Assembly: GCF_025244665.1 (NCBI RefSeq)
Contig: NZ_CP104205.1
Coordinates: 1,919,001 to 1,983,000 of the forward strand
Direction of reading: 5' to 3'
Length of the DNA stretch: 64,000 nucleotides
Origin: Maribacter litopenaei
GTDB lineage: Bacteria > Bacteroidota > Bacteroidia > Flavobacteriales > Flavobacteriaceae
Under the pieces are notes generated by a model that was not told the origin of the DNA, searched no databases, and worked only from the letters and a program-made list of their open reading frames with translations. Below are positions 1 through 11,347 of this stretch, piece after piece (the first letter of the stretch is position 1; each line of letters starts with the position of its first letter). Made by a program: the position numbers and the translations under genes.

Positions 1-636
1 ACCATAATCATTTCTCTCGTTGTTGTTGTAGTTGGGATCAATTTGTTTATTGAACTTACGGATACCCTTAAAACCGACACGCTTGCCAAATATGACACGG
101 ATATTACCAATTTTATAATTTCATACAGGAACCCTGCCCTTACGAAGTATTTTATTTTTGTAACTGATGTTGGGGACGTTCGTGGCTACCTCATTGTTTT
201 GGGGCTATTTGTCATCCTCTCTTGGCGTATACTCAAATCTTGGAAATATGTCTTACAATCCGCTGTGGTACTTGCTTTAGCCACTCTTTCCAATATGGCA
301 CTAAAGAGATTCATTGATCGGGCGAGGCCAGGTATAGAACATCTAGTTTCCGTTGAAACATTGAGTTATCCTAGTGGACATGCCATGAGCGCCATGGCAT
401 TCTTTGGTTTTTTGATTTATCTAATATCAAAATTGAGAATCAACAAAGTCTTAAAATATACACTGATGGTTCTATTTGCCTTTTTGATTTTGAGCATAGG
501 TATCAGTAGGATATATCTAGGGGTTCATTTCCCGTCGGACATAGCGGGCGGGTTCATAGCCGGATTTATATGGGTAGTTTTTTGTGTGCTGATTTTTGAC
601 GTGATTCAGATATTCAGAAGAGACCCAAAAGTTTAA
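1..636 (+). CDS. PAP2-family membrane phosphatase (5' end outside window)
   Basis: Integral membrane phosphatase of the PAP2 / type 2 phosphatidic acid phosphatase superfamily, likely acting on lipid phosphates or undecaprenyl pyrophosphate at the inner membrane. All three catalytic motifs are visible: KRFIDRARP, PSGH and SRIYLGVHFPSD with its His and Asp. Several hydrophobic helices surround them. The frame stays open to base 1 and encodes one more hydrophobic stretch upstream of the first usable start (TTG at 43), so the real start probably lies before the window. The exact substrate cannot be told from sequence. Confidence 0.88.
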   Translation, partial: TIIISLVVVVVGINLFIELTDTLKTDTLAKYDTDITNFIISYRNPALTKYFIFVTDVGDVRGYLIVLGLFVILSWRILKSWKYVLQSAVVLALATLSNMALKRFIDRARPGIEHLVSVETLSYPSGHAMSAMAFFGFLIYLISKLRINKVLKYTLMVLFAFLILSIGISRIYLGVHFPSDIAGGFIAGFIWVVFCVLIFDVIQIFRRDPKV

Positions 637-687
637 TTGCAGTAGGTATTAATTTTAAACCGATTTCCCTTTAAAGCTTTAAGTTAG

Positions 688-1825
688 ATGTTGGATACGC
701 TTAAATCGTTCAGAAAGGAATTGCACCAATTTCGGGAATTATCCGGATTAGAGACCCGAGACGGCCAAAAGGATAAAAGCATTTATCAAGGAAAACAGTG
801 AACCGACAAGCATTTTAGATGATCTAGGAGGAAATGGGCTTGCGGTGGTTTATGAATTTCCATCTGACGGTCCCACTATAGCATTTAGATGTGAATTGGA
901 TGCTCTACCAATAAACGAGGAGAATCAATTTGAACATCGGTCCAAAAATCACGGGGTTTCCCATAAATGTGGACACGACGGTCATATGACCATTGTAGCC
1001 GGATTGGCACCGTGGATACAGGAACAAAACTTTAAAAAAGGAAAGATTGTTCTGCTTTTTCAACCCGCCGAGGAAACTGGGCAAGGTGCTGCCAAAATTT
1101 TGGCGGATAAAAGGTTCAGGTCATTGAATATTGACCATATCTATGCTCTACACAATATTCCAGGTGTTCCATTGCAAACCATAATAGCTCCAACCATGGG
1201 TTTTTCAGCTGAAGTACAAAGCTTTGCCTTGTATCTCACCGGAAAAGAATCCCATGCCTCCGAGCCAGAAAATGGAATAAATCCGGCCATGCCGATTGGG
1301 GATGCCATTAGATATTTTGAAGCATTAAATGTTCAGCAACCCAATGACCCAAACTTTAAAATTCTGACCCCGATTTATGCTAAAATAGGTGATACATCCT
1401 ATGGTATATCGCCGGCCAAAGGGGAACTTCATTATACGATACGGACTTGGACCCCTGAAACCATGGAGTCCTTAAGGAAAGAAATAGAAAGCATTTGTTC
1501 CCAAATAAGTAAAACTTATTCTATCAATTATTCATTGGATTGGTTTGAATATTTTCCTGCAAGTATAAATGACTCCTCCGGTATTATGCTGGTGAAGAAG
1601 ATTGCGTTAAAAAAGCAATATAAACTTCTTGAAAAAACTACTCCATTTTCATTTGGAGAGGATTTTGGATGGTTTTCCAAGGCATTTAAAGCCACCATGT
1701 TTGGTATTGGTGCCGGAGTCGATTCACCTTCATTACATCATGCGGACTATGATTTTCCTGATGATTTAATTTCTACGGGAATGGAAATGTTTACGTCTTT
1801 AATTCTTGAATTACTTGCTGAGTAG
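688..1825 (+). CDS. M20-family amidohydrolase (one frameshift)
   Basis: Zinc-dependent amidohydrolase of the M20 / IAA-amino-acid hydrolase type, expected to cleave N-acyl amino acids in the cytoplasm. Metal ligands appear in CGHDGH, in the acidic pair of PAEETGQG and in LHNIPG; a late His lies in SLHHADYDF. The ATG at 688 encodes the typical N-terminus (KELHQFRELSGLE), but the frame is lost at 756-761, where CCGAGA replaces an expected CCAGA. Removing the G at 758 gives a continuous protein of 378 residues, normal for the family. Substrate is not predictable. Confidence 0.85.
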
Positions 1826-1838
1826 GCCTTGAAATATA

Positions 1839-3083
1839 TTAGTTTCCCTTGTTCTTCTCCTCAATCCATTTAGCCATATACTTGGTACTTTGTAATGTAT
1901 GATGCGCTAGAATGCCTCCCATAATATTTTTCAATCTGTGATGTTCCAAATTGTCCACTTTTTCGGTTATCCTGTTCATCAGTCTTTTTTCTAGTGAAGA
2001 TTTGCTATAGAGAGTATTGATGATTTTTATTCCATTGCCCTGGGCTTCTTCCCAAACTGTTTTATCTGTATACAGTTCAATTGATTTTTGTACAAAATCC
2101 TCTTGAGATTCGGAAACAAAACCGTTCCAGTCCATATTGGCGTGCATACCTTCCGCCCCAATACCTGTCGTGACACTTGGTGTACCGTTCAACATGGCGT
2201 CTACCAATTTTCCTTTAATACCTGCCCCAAAACGTAGCGGTGCCAAACAAACCCTTGACATTTTCATCACCTCAGATACACTATTGGTCTTCCCCTTAAT
2301 GTAGAAACCCTTTTTAGGGTTGTGGAGTTTAATGACAGTATTGGGTAGATATGCGCCATAGATGTGACATTGAACATCGGAAATTTGCGAATGAATTTTT
2401 GGCCAAATCTCCTGTTCCAAATATTTAATGGCGTCCACGTTGGGTGAATGCAACCCGCCTCCAATAAATAGAAAATCCCTTCTGTCATTAAATTCGGGCC
2501 AATCGTTTTGTTGGAAAATTTCATTGTGCATAAAGGGAAGATGCAACAATAGAGAGGCATCAAACTTGACAATTTTTTCTAAAAGTTCCATTTCAAAACT
2601 GGAGATGACCAAGGTGAGGTCGCATCGCAAAATACTCGCCAATTCCCTCTTGGTCTTACCATCCGCCAGCCATCGCGCTACCGTGAATGGAATATTCTTT
2701 TTAAAACATGTTTCCCTAACGTACCGCAACGAATGTAGATCCTCGGAATCCAATATGCGTAACGCCTTTGGGCAAACTTCTGCCACACGCCACCCATATT
2801 GCTCTTCGGTCAGAAATCTATCGAATAGCACAATTTCAGGTTTCAAGATTTTCAAAAATTCATCAAACGACGCATTGTTAAGTTCTATTTCTTCGGTTGT
2901 AATACCTAATGCCTGTAAATCTTCGGAACCCCCGGTTCTCTTAGAAGCGGATACAAATGTAATTTCTAAATCTCGGCTTGAGAAAACCTGCAACAATTGC
3001 ATCATGCGAACTCCCGCTGCCGTGGCGGTAGGCTCCGGCCAGGTAAGTCCAATAACCAAAAGCTTTTTGGATTCCATTTCCAT
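1839..3083 (-). CDS. GT-B fold glycosyltransferase
   Basis: Cytoplasmic glycosyltransferase of about 414 residues resembling GT4/GT1 enzymes. The N-terminal half starts with a Rossmann strand (KLLVIGLTWPEP). The C-terminal donor-binding half shows FLFIGGGLHSPN, APLRFGAGIKGK and the Gly-rich TTGIGAEGM, as expected for a nucleotide-sugar binding fold. There is no signal peptide or membrane helix. It is convergent with the amidohydrolase upstream and follows the alpha/beta hydrolase gene on the same strand with about 19 bp between them. Sugar specificity is unknown. The frame is intact although a genuine CCGAGA on the coding strand occurs near 2970. Confidence 0.8.
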   Translation of the reverse strand: MEMESKKLLVIGLTWPEPTATAAGVRMMQLLQVFSSRDLEITFVSASKRTGGSEDLQALGITTEEIELNNASFDEFLKILKPEIVLFDRFLTEEQYGWRVAEVCPKALRILDSEDLHSLRYVRETCFKKNIPFTVARWLADGKTKRELASILRCDLTLVISSFEMELLEKIVKFDASLLLHLPFMHNEIFQQNDWPEFNDRRDFLFIGGGLHSPNVDAIKYLEQEIWPKIHSQISDVQCHIYGAYLPNTVIKLHNPKKGFYIKGKTNSVSEVMKMSRVCLAPLRFGAGIKGKLVDAMLNGTPSVTTGIGAEGMHANMDWNGFVSESQEDFVQKSIELYTDKTVWEEAQGNGIKIINTLYSKSSLEKRLMNRITEKVDNLEHHRLKNIMGGILAHHTLQSTKYMAKWIEEKNKGN

Positions 3084-3101
3084 GCAATATACAGGAAGTA
3101 T

Positions 3102-5300
3102 TTATTTCACGGTATTGTAACCAATATTGTCCACAACCACTATCCCTTTAGGGCTTTGGTCAAAAATCAACTGAATCTTATTTATGGCAGTACCATCAAA
3201 ACCCGAGGTGCCTTTATCAAATTTTGAAAGCGGTATATGGAAGGTCTGCATTTGAACTTCCCAATCGTCCCCGATCATTTCCTTGTCCGAGAAAATCGAA
3301 TTTTGTAAATTTAGTTTTTAAGGGTGGCATGATGTTTTTTACATCACTTATTTTTATGTTGGCCGAATGCCCCAAAGTATCCATTAAGACCGAGACTAAA
3401 ATCATAGGACATTATAATATCCTTTTTACTTTCGGTATCCTTTTGATTCTCCCCCTCCGACTTTAACCATTTGAGATCACCACTTCCAATGGATAGCTGT
3501 ATACTTTTAATCGAATCCTTCCGAATACGCTGGACGACTTAATTTCATAAGTTGGCTTTTTTTTAACCATTGCACTATCCTTTAAATTCCAGCCTAGTAT
3601 TACAGCATTGTCATCCTGTTTTCCCTTATCCCTAGTCAAAAGACCTTGTTCCTTCCAAACCTCCAGTTGATTTCCATTTACTGTAATGCCATCCGATACT
3701 GTCGTAATATCAATATCTTCTTCAAAATCGACCAGATTCACAAAATCCGAAGACTCAAAATGGGTCATCAAATACTCCTCCGGCAACCAATCTTTAGCTA
3801 AAGCTACATTTTTAAAAATAGGTACATATTCATCATTATCTCTAAGTACGGCCTCCGAAAAAGCACTGATAAAAACTTGAGCTATTAGTTGCTGTTCTTC
3901 ACCCTTTAAAAGTGGTTTAAGGTTCAACAACCACTTCATAGGTGCCCCAAAATCCGATTTCCCCCAAGTAGTATTGAATTGCCCATGATTGGCATGGTGA
4001 ACATATACCCCGGCCTTGAATCGAGGTACGGAGTCCTTAAACTGTAATCTTCGATAAGGTCGTAAGCCCCAAAAGCTCACTTCGTCCGAATCATAGGAGC
4101 CTTGAAGACTTAAATAATTGACGTCCTTTAGAGTGATTTTTCTATCATACCGATAATCCGTCGGGGCAATGGAGACTATCCCTTTAATATTGAAATTAAA
4201 ATCGAAAGGGACATCTGCATTATCCGGGAAAAAGGGAAGTTTGTTATACCCACCTGCAATAGTAACGGCCTCCCCTCCCCTGGAATGTCCCATGAGCATA
4301 ATGTTCTGCATATCAATTTTTCCGGAAAGCTCGTGTGCCGAATCATTGTTCCATTGCTTCCATTGTTCCGGATGTTTCAAGAGCAGCCAAGCCCTAACGG
4401 GCATTTCTTTGCCCCTAAAATCACCTGACCAATGGGCGTTTATGAAATTTTCATCCACTGAAACAGTAATGATACCCCGACTGGCTAGTAAGTTCCCAAG
4501 ATAACCATAGCCATCGTCAGAATAATCGATCATACTGTGATTTCCATGAACGATAAGTGCCAAGGGAAATGAATCGTTGCCATCCGGCATATAGACCCTA
4601 CCATTAAGGGGAAATTCTGAAACTCCAAAACCCCAAAATTTCTCTCGCCATTTTTTCTTTTTCCCCTTCCATTCCGGTAATAGTAACGATGCATCCACGG
4701 TTGGGGTCTGAAACTGAACATTTTGCCCATATTCAATTCTTTTTTTATCGGAACCGCTTCCATAGGTAAAGGTTTTAACTTGATAGCTACCCATGGTTGT
4801 TGGGTTTTCCAACCCTTGCTCCTCTAAAGTACGCTCCCCTTTTCCTAAGGAAAATTTGGGGAATTCATTTACGTAAGGGTCATTTCCATTATTCATTAAA
4901 AGATAAATACCGTAGCCTAACCCAATCAGAGAAAATGAAAGAATCAAAAATGAGAGCAATGATTTTTTATTTATGAACCACCATATTCCCACAATAACTA
5001 GCAAAGCGATCAATCCCAATGTGTAATAAAGGATGTTAGGCCAACCGAAACCATATATTTTTAGGGAAACCAAGGTGGAAACCCCACTCAGAAATGCCAA
5101 AATATACATTGAATCAACACCTTTAAAAACAAACCGAATCAATTTGAACAATAAGTAAAAAAGTATTTGTACCAATATACCTGTGAGGATGGCGGAAGCA
5201 TCATTAAAAAGGGTGGAACACCTGTTAAGAAATGGTAGCCATAAATACCCGTTAGAATAATTGTTGGTATAAAGGTGAGGAGAAGTTGACGGTTTTTCAT
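3102..5300 (-). CDS. membrane-anchored alpha/beta hydrolase (four frame breaks)
   Basis: Large protein (732 residues after repair) with five or so N-terminal membrane helices and an extracytoplasmic alpha/beta hydrolase domain. The nucleophile elbow is GHSRGG and an oxyanion-type ALIVHGNHS lies upstream. The C-terminal 130 residues form a beta-rich tail. The ATG at 5300 starts MKNRQLLLTF. The frame breaks at the A-run 5206-5210, at 3521-3524 (CCGA), at 3390-3395 and at 3287-3292 (both CCGAGA). Correcting two insertions and two deletions gives exactly 733 codons, and the repaired tail ends at 3102. Esterase or lipase activity is inferred from the fold only. Confidence 0.75.
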
Positions 5301-5485
5301 TCGAGTCGGTTGAGGTATCTTTTAGCCCTTAAATTAACCAACTCCTGTCAAATATGTTTGGTTTGGAATGATTTTTAGGGATATCCTAAATTTTAAAGAT
5401 TTTTAAAGGACTTATGAATTTTTAGAAGCAATAAAGTAAAGAAATGAAATCTGATAAAATTGATGCAAATACAGATAAGGGATAA

Positions 5486-6996
5486 CTACATCTTAGCTGC
5501 GAACATTTTGGAAATTTTGGACCTGAGTTTTCTCTCATAGTCCTCTTCCAACCATTCCTTATAGTTTTTAGTATTGTTCATAATACAGTAGGAATATTGC
5601 CTCACCCGATACTGGATTTCTTCTTTTAGTTTTTTTGCTAGAATACGGGCGTCAAATACATCATCTGCGTTTTCCACACATATTTGGGCGTGTTGTTCAA
5701 TGCTTTTTTCCGAACAAGTTTAGATTTCTCCCCGTTGGCAAAACTTTTCTTGTATTCTTCCTTAATATCGAATTCAATATTTTCCGACTTAGAAAATTCA
5801 TCCCGCAGTTCCTGCGGCATTTCATAAACAAATTCCCGTTCTATATCCTCGTCATTCTTAATGTTCTCTAGGAAGAAATCTGGAAAATGAAAAATTTCCT
5901 GCCAATCCACCTTAGCGTCCCACATACCGAATCCGGCAATATTATTACCCATGTCAATGACATTGAATTCTTCTTTGTGGGGCAGGTACCTGGATCCACG
6001 ACCAATCATTTGAAAATATAGGGTGAGTGAGCGAGTGGCCCTATTCAAAATGATAGTTTCAACGGATGGCTCATCGAAACCAGTTGTAAGAATGCTTACC
6101 GAGGTCAATATGGCATCCGGGGTTTCCTTGAACCATTTTAGTATATCCCTGCGTTCTGAAGCATTGTTCTTATTGTCCGAGATGTCTGATATTGTAACCG
6201 GCCTTTTTAAAGAGATCGTAAACATATCTTGATGTATTTATACCATTGTTAAAGATAAGTGTCTTAGTACCCTTTGCAATCTCCTCATAGGCATTCATCA
6301 ATTTGCCCAACATACTATGGTTGCTATAGAGTTCGTCCGAAGACTTTACGGTATAATCGCCACTAATCCCCAATTTTAAGCTTTGAAGACTTACATCATA
6401 GTTGAACATATTGGCCCGGGCCAAAAACTTCTTCTCAATTAAGGATTCTATGGACTCCCCAATAATCAACTTTTTATAGTTGTCCTTCATGGGAAGCTTT
6501 ATATTGGAACTTAATGGGGTGGCCGTAACACCTGAATTACAGATTTATCAAAGTATTTGAAGAGTTTTCTAAAAGAATTGTAGTGGGCCTCATCTATAAT
6601 GACCAACCCTATATTGTTGATTTCGACCTTATCTTCCTGGAGGCGGTTATTTAGGGTTTCTACCATGGCCACAAAACATTTGAATTCGTCCTGGTCCTTT
6701 AATTCCTTTACATCACTATTAATTATTTTGTTCTTTACGCCGAAGCCGCTCAACATCTTGGAAGTTTGTATGCTCAGCTCTATACGATGAGTCAGCACTA
6801 CGACCTTTTTCCCTGTTCGCTCTATATATCTCCTCGCTATTTCGGAAAAAATAACGGTCTTTCCTCCACCAGTCGGTAACTGGTACAATAAATTGGAATT
6901 ATCAGAATTATCCTCAAGATATTCGAATATTTTCTTAAGGTCTTCCTCCTGATAGCCGTACAATGTTTTTTCAGTTGTGTCTTTTGTGGATTTCAA
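5486..6996 (-). CDS. superfamily II DEAD/DEAH helicase, RadD-like (three frame breaks)
   Basis: SF2 helicase of 503 residues after repair. Motif I PTGGGKT, motif II DEAH, motif III TATP, motif V-like TTGFDEP and motif VI QMIGRGSR are in the right order. The overall plan resembles RadD/YejH-type helicases used in DNA repair. Frame breaks lie at 6531-6536 (just before TATP), 6177-6182 (CCGAGA) and 5710-5713 (CCGA); each is explained by a disturbed CCAGA/TCTGG. The C-terminal 120 residues carry no motif I recognise. Exact cellular role is inferred from similarity of architecture only. Confidence 0.8.
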
Positions 6997-7121
6997 AAAG
7001 GCAAGAAAATTTTAGTTAGGTTAAAATTTCGAAACCTTAAAATTAGAGGATTTTTATCGGTAATTAAAATATAAATCCTGTCTGGACATCTATTCTAGAG
7101 AGAATTTATGAACTGCCATTG

Positions 7122-8049
7122 TTAATAGCCTTTATTTCTATTTACCATATTTATGAGTTCCTGACCCTTCCTTAAACGCTCATAATTTTCCAGTATCCGG
7201 GGTACTACGGAATTGGTATCGGAGACACTGGCATAATGTGGGGTCATGAATATTTTGGGGTGTTCCCAAAAGGGATGCTCTTTTGGTAATGGTTCTTGAT
7301 GATAGACATCTAAACAGGCACCGGACAAATGATCATTTTCCAAAGCTTCCAATAAATCATTGTCGACCAAATGCCCGCCTCCGGCCACATTGATGACGTA
7401 GGCGTTCTTTGGCAGCATCATAAATACTTCCTTATTGAGGATTCCTTCCGTTTCGGGGTCAAAGGTAAAAGACAGACAAGAATTTCAGTCGATTCAAGAA
7501 ATCGTTTTAGATTTTTTTGGCCTGCAAAGGTTTTTACATTTTTCAGATCCTTTTGGGTTCGGATCATCCCTGAACGGTAAAACCAAATTTCACCAAATCG
7601 TTCGCGGTCAAAGCACCTAATTCTCCAAGACCCATGATTCCGACGGTTACATCTTTAATTCTCCTATAGTTCTTTGGATTCCAATCATGGTCTGCCTGCT
7701 GCAGTTTATAGGAGTTAAAATTTTTCAACTCTGCAAGTATGACCGCCAATACGTGTTCTGACATATCGCTAGCCAAATAGGGGTCTACGACCCTAGTGAT
7801 GGGTATATCCGTTGGAGCCGAAGCATCCTCAAAAATATAGTCTACCCCTGCCCCCGATGAAGCAATGCACTTTAAATTGGGATATATAGCCAAACTTCCC
7901 TCCGGGTGTTTCCAGATTAAGGCCATAGTAATGTTCTCTTTGGGATGCTCTTCCAAATAGCTGTATACTTCTATGGATGGGTTTCTATCCTTGAGAGCCT
8001 TCTTCCATGCATCAATTTTTCCATCTTGTCTAATGATTACTATTGCCAT
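7122..8049 (-). CDS. D-2-hydroxyacid dehydrogenase, GhrA-like (two frame breaks)
   Basis: NAD(P)-dependent 2-hydroxyacid dehydrogenase, probably reducing glyoxylate or hydroxypyruvate. The dinucleotide-binding loop is GIMGLGELG and the C-terminal catalytic region contains INVAGGGHLVD and the His of TPHYASVSD. Repaired length is 309 residues, as in GhrA. Breaks fall at 7559-7562 and 7453-7456, both TCGG where TCTGG would restore the family's GWSRT and LTPETEG. At the first site the tryptophan codon of GWSRT also reads TGA, so either a second base difference is present or the true residues there differ. Gene lies 11 bp downstream of the DUF6155 gene on the same strand. Confidence 0.8.
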
Positions 8050-8060
8050 TTTGTCCAGTT

Positions 8061-8570
8061 TTAATCTAAAATATCCAAGGCCTTTGAAAAGGCTTCCTTA
8101 TAAAGCCAGTTATTGGTTTGGGTGTGGTTGTAAATCTTTACGATTCTCTCTTTAAAATCGTCTAAAATACCATGTTGCGAAATAAAAGTGGTCATTTCCG
8201 AAAAGGAATTCAACATGCTCTTATAAAAAGCATCCGGTACATTGCGTTCTATGGAAAAGGTTTGGGCAATTTCCAAGTTAAAACACATCACATCTGCTAT
8301 CATAGCACTGTCCACACCCAGTTTTGTAAAGTGCTTGATATACTTTTGGGCGACAGACCTCCTTGCCTTTGGCCTTTTTCTTTTGACAGGAAAATATTCA
8401 TTGGAAATTTTTGTTTTGGCTTCCTGTACCATTTTGTCCTCTTTGGGATTAAAGGCAAAATCATAGTAGCCCTTTACGGCAGGAAACTTTTCATAGAGTT
8501 CCATTATTTGAGCTTCCAACTCCTTTTTTCGTAGCTCCGATAGATACTTTTTTAATGCTCGTTTGCTCAT
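8061..8570 (-). CDS. DUF6155 family protein
   Basis: Intact 169-residue soluble, charged and helical protein of a family widespread in Bacteroidota (DUF6155). Recognisable features are the N-terminal SKRALKKYLSEL, the FNPKEDK segment and a basic KRKRPKARRSVAQKYI patch around residues 63-80. No catalytic motif is seen and no function is known. It is followed at 11 bp by the GhrA-like gene, so the two are probably cotranscribed, and it is divergent from rpoD. Confidence 0.75.
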   Translation of the reverse strand: MSKRALKKYLSELRKKELEAQIMELYEKFPAVKGYYDFAFNPKEDKMVQEAKTKISNEYFPVKRKRPKARRSVAQKYIKHFTKLGVDSAMIADVMCFNLEIAQTFSIERNVPDAFYKSMLNSFSEMTTFISQHGILDDFKERIVKIYNHTQTNNWLYKEAFSKALDILD

Positions 8571-8739
8571 AATCGCTTGATTGTCTCAAAAATAAGCTTT
8601 GCCTTAACAACCACCTAAATCCTCGACAATTTACCTTATACCTTATAAATTTTGGAAAACATTATAGGTTTCTCTTTGGAAAAGACGTAATAAAAATGTA
8701 TAATGAGAACTTGTACGAACATTAAATATAGATATATAC

Positions 8740-9602
8740 ATGAGGCAACTAAAGATTATCAAGCAGGTAACCAATCGCGAATCGAAATCATTGGACAAAT
8801 ACCTGCAAGATATCAGTAAGATTGATTTAATTACAGCAAACGAGGAAGTAGAACTGGCCCAAAGAATCCGTGAAGGTGATCAGGTGGCCCTTGAAAAATT
8901 GACTACCGCCAATCTACGGTTTGTGGTATCAGTAGCAAAACAGTACCGAGAACCAAGGATTAAAATTACCGGATTTGATCAACGAAGGCAATTTAGGTTT
9001 GGTAAAGGCAGCCAAGCGTTTTGATGAAACAAGGGGTTTCAAATTTATTTCTTATGCGGTTTGGTGGATAAGACAATCAATTTTACAGGCCTTGGCAGAA
9101 CAATCAAGGGTTGTTAGGTTACCTTTAAATAAAATTGGTTCCATCAACAAGATAAAGAAGACCTTTTCTTATTTGGAACAAACTCATGAGAGACCACCGT
9201 CCGCAGAGGAAATAGCCAAGGAATTGGAGATGACGGTAACAGAAGTAAAACAATCCTTAAAAAATTCGGGAGACACGTTTCCATGGATGCCCCTTTACGG
9301 GAAGGTGAAGATTCTAATTTATATGATGTCCTAAGGTCCGGTGAATCCCCAAAACCGGATAACCATTTGTTACGACAATCCTTAAATACTGAAATTAACA
9401 GGGCCTTGGAAACCCTTTCCCCAAGGGAAGCAGACGTGGTAAAGCTCTACTACGGTATTGGTGACCAACAATCTATGACGCTAGCGGAAATAGGCCATAC
9501 TTTTGACTTGACAAGGGAACGCGTACGCCGATTAGGGAGAAGGCAATCAGAAAACTTCGACACAACTCAAGAAGTAAGTTGCTAAAAACATACTTGGGAT
9601 AG
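8740..9602 (+). CDS. rpoD: primary sigma factor RpoD (three frame breaks)
   Basis: Primary sigma-70 factor of the short Bacteroidota type: 287 residues after repair, with no region 1.1. Region 1.2/2 is seen in SLDKYLQDI and [15 protein letters not shown], region 3 in RLPLNKIG, and region 4 in [13 protein letters not shown] and LTRERVR. Breaks are at 8946-8951 (CCGAGA), 9266-9269 (TCGG) and 9538-9541 (CCGA). Restoring CCAGA, TCTGG and CCAGA gives [17 protein letters not shown] and [11 protein letters not shown], exactly as the family requires, ending at 9602. Because this gene is essential, the breaks are very unlikely to be real null mutations. A strong terminator follows. Confidence 0.95.
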
Positions 9603-9625
9603 CACTCCCCAAAAAAGCCTCAAAT

Positions 9626-9661
9626 AAAAAGCGCCCGTATAGAATATACGGGCGCTTTTTT
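9626..9661 (+). terminator. rho-independent terminator after rpoD
   Basis: Near-perfect hairpin with stem AAGCGCCCGTAT / ATACGGGCGCTT and a five-base loop, followed by a run of T. It lies 24 bp after the repaired rpoD stop. Confidence 0.9.
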
Positions 9662-9679
9662 GGTAGTACACACTAGACA

Positions 9680-9781
9680 CTAAGAATATGTTAGCTTGTT
9701 GATATTTGAATCTACAAGAATATTATTTAAACTCTCAATAAAATTATGATAAGATGCATTGTCGTTGCCTTGATTTGCCAT
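9680..9781 (-). CDS. micro-ORF, 33 residues, unknown
   Basis: Small open frame encoding MANQGNDNASYHNFIESL followed by about 15 further residues. It begins with ATG, ends with TAG and lies in a 525 bp stretch with no other gene. A second micro-ORF of similar size (9813-9911) precedes it on the same strand. The peptide is polar with an amphipathic centre and shows no signal peptide or known motif. Coding status rests only on arrangement and composition, so it may be chance. Confidence 0.3.
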   Translation of the reverse strand: MANQGNDNASYHNFIESLNNILVDSNINKLTYS

Positions 9782-9812
9782 ATTGTTTTATTTTAAGGTT
9801 AAGATTTTTCAG

Positions 9813-9911
9813 TTACATATAGTCCAATTCCGCTAATTCGTTAAGGCTAAGAATTTCATTTAGTTCTTGAAGAAAAACCAGGTATTCTTCACCGTAGGTA
9901 TCGTAAAGCAT
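9813..9911 (-). CDS. micro-ORF, 32 residues, acidic and leucine-rich, unknown
   Basis: Small ATG-started frame encoding MLYDTYGEEYLVFLQELN and then a Leu/Glu-rich helix ending LDYM. The composition (many Leu, Glu, Tyr) looks protein-like. It lies 31 bp upstream of the 33-residue micro-ORF on the same strand, suggesting a tiny bicistronic unit between rpoD and the envelope operon. The remaining sequence from 9912 to 10127 holds no gene I can support. Confidence 0.35.
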   Translation of the reverse strand: MLYDTYGEEYLVFLQELNEILSLNELAELDYM

Positions 9912-10127
9912 GGATTAGGGGTTTTTAATTTAATATTCGATTTGGTTACTTTTTAAGTACGACCTAAATGTAGGTTCTCATTGCGTTTGTGACAATTAAT
10001 TGTGGTAAACCCATTCATTTATGTTGTAAAAAATACCGTTGGTATAGGTATGCGGTTTTCAATACCGCTCAATCCTGTATTTTACTGGGGATTACGTATG
10101 TTCCGTTCGTCGATAATTTATAATGGT

Positions 10128-11347
10128 TCAACGGAATTTCACCTGATAGGCGATGCCCGCGGTAACGGACAAGAAGAAATTACCTGAGCTAAAGGCCAAC
10201 TCTTGTCGGTTTACTCCCAGATTGGCCTTATATTGATTATTCCCGTTTTTATTGGTAAACTGATATTCCAATCGTAGTCTTTGTGATTCCGAGATACAAC
10301 AAGGTTTCTGCCAATAACTGTCCGTTGACAATGAATTGGTTCAGTTCCGTATCAAAGCCATACACGAGATTTATCCCCCAAAAATGGTTACCATCCCTTA
10401 GATATCTACGAACCAAGAGATTCCCTGAAATACCTATTCCTTTTCTTGCATCGGGCACAACATAAGGTCGAAGTACAGCATAATAGTTTCCCCTGTACAG
10501 TCCAAATGTTCCGGTTAGAATGGTAGCATCATCTTGCTCAAAAATTAAGTGTCTAAAACCTAAGGATGCCTCCATTGCCTTTGGTAGCTCCTTCACCAAC
10601 TCCCCTCCTATTCTATGCTTCGGAAAAATTGGGGCTCCGAATATCCATAATTGAAATAACCGCTCATGGACTTTGAAAATGCTGGGATAGGCATCCACTT
10701 CGGCCTGTACTCCATTGATATTAAACCTACGATGATAGTTTAACCTTGGAATGAGAACGCCCCATTGGGTCTTTTTTTTATATTCCAAGGCACCATAATA
10801 CATGAGGTCCAATTGCCTGTCAAAAACCTCGGCCTGGGTATATACGGATAAGGATTGGTTCCGCTCTTCCTCAATTTTTGTTTCCTTTAGTACGTTCTGC
10901 AAAAGTCCCTGGTCTTCTATTTGTTGTAGGATTTCCTTTTTTAGGATTAATAATTCCTCATTTTCACGGCAGATAGGTTAAAGCCTTATTGGTTAAACCC
11001 ACGGCAATATTGTAATTCTTGGCGTATAGTTCATTTTTAATGGCGCCTATCCAAACTTCAGCGTTTCCTCGTTCGATACTTGTAATTCTGTTGAATTCCA
11101 ATCGTGCCGAATCATATTCTTCATCCCAGCTGTACGTTTTTGCCAATAAACTGCGAACATCCGTGTAATTGGGATATTTGGTCAAGATTCTTTTTAAGGT
11201 GTCCCTTGCTGAAGCTCTGTTACCGGCAAAAGCCAAATCCCTGGCAGCAAAATAGGAAGCATCCGGATCGCCGGAATATGCAGAATCCTGACCGAAGGTC
11301 CTAACGGTAAACAACACAATAAAAATTAAGAATATCTTTTTAATCAT
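10128..11347 (-). CDS. TPR plus YaiO-type outer-membrane beta-barrel (two frame breaks)
   Basis: Secreted protein of 405 residues after repair: signal peptide (MIKKIFLIFIVLFTVRTFG), about 110 residues of TPR (LLAKTYSWDEEYDSARLEF), a short coiled linker, then a C-terminal domain of alternating beta-strands ending in the aromatic-basic YQVKFR typical of outer-membrane barrels. This TPR-then-barrel plan matches YaiO and, on a larger scale, the exopolysaccharide exporters PgaA and BcsC. Breaks at 10964-10969 (TCACGG) and 10289-10294 (CCGAGA) both fit a disturbed TCTGG/CCAGA. It overlaps the upstream phosphotransferase gene by 4 bp (ATGA), so it is the last gene of the operon. Export function is inference. 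Confidence 0.75.

Noticed and set aside
2428-3120. Plus-strand open frame of 230 codons
   Set aside because: Lies antisense to the intact glycosyltransferase and shows no protein-like motifs.
9912-10127. Gene or RNA in the gap downstream of the barrel gene
   Set aside because: Only weak short inverted repeats (GCGG..CCGC) and no convincing frame.
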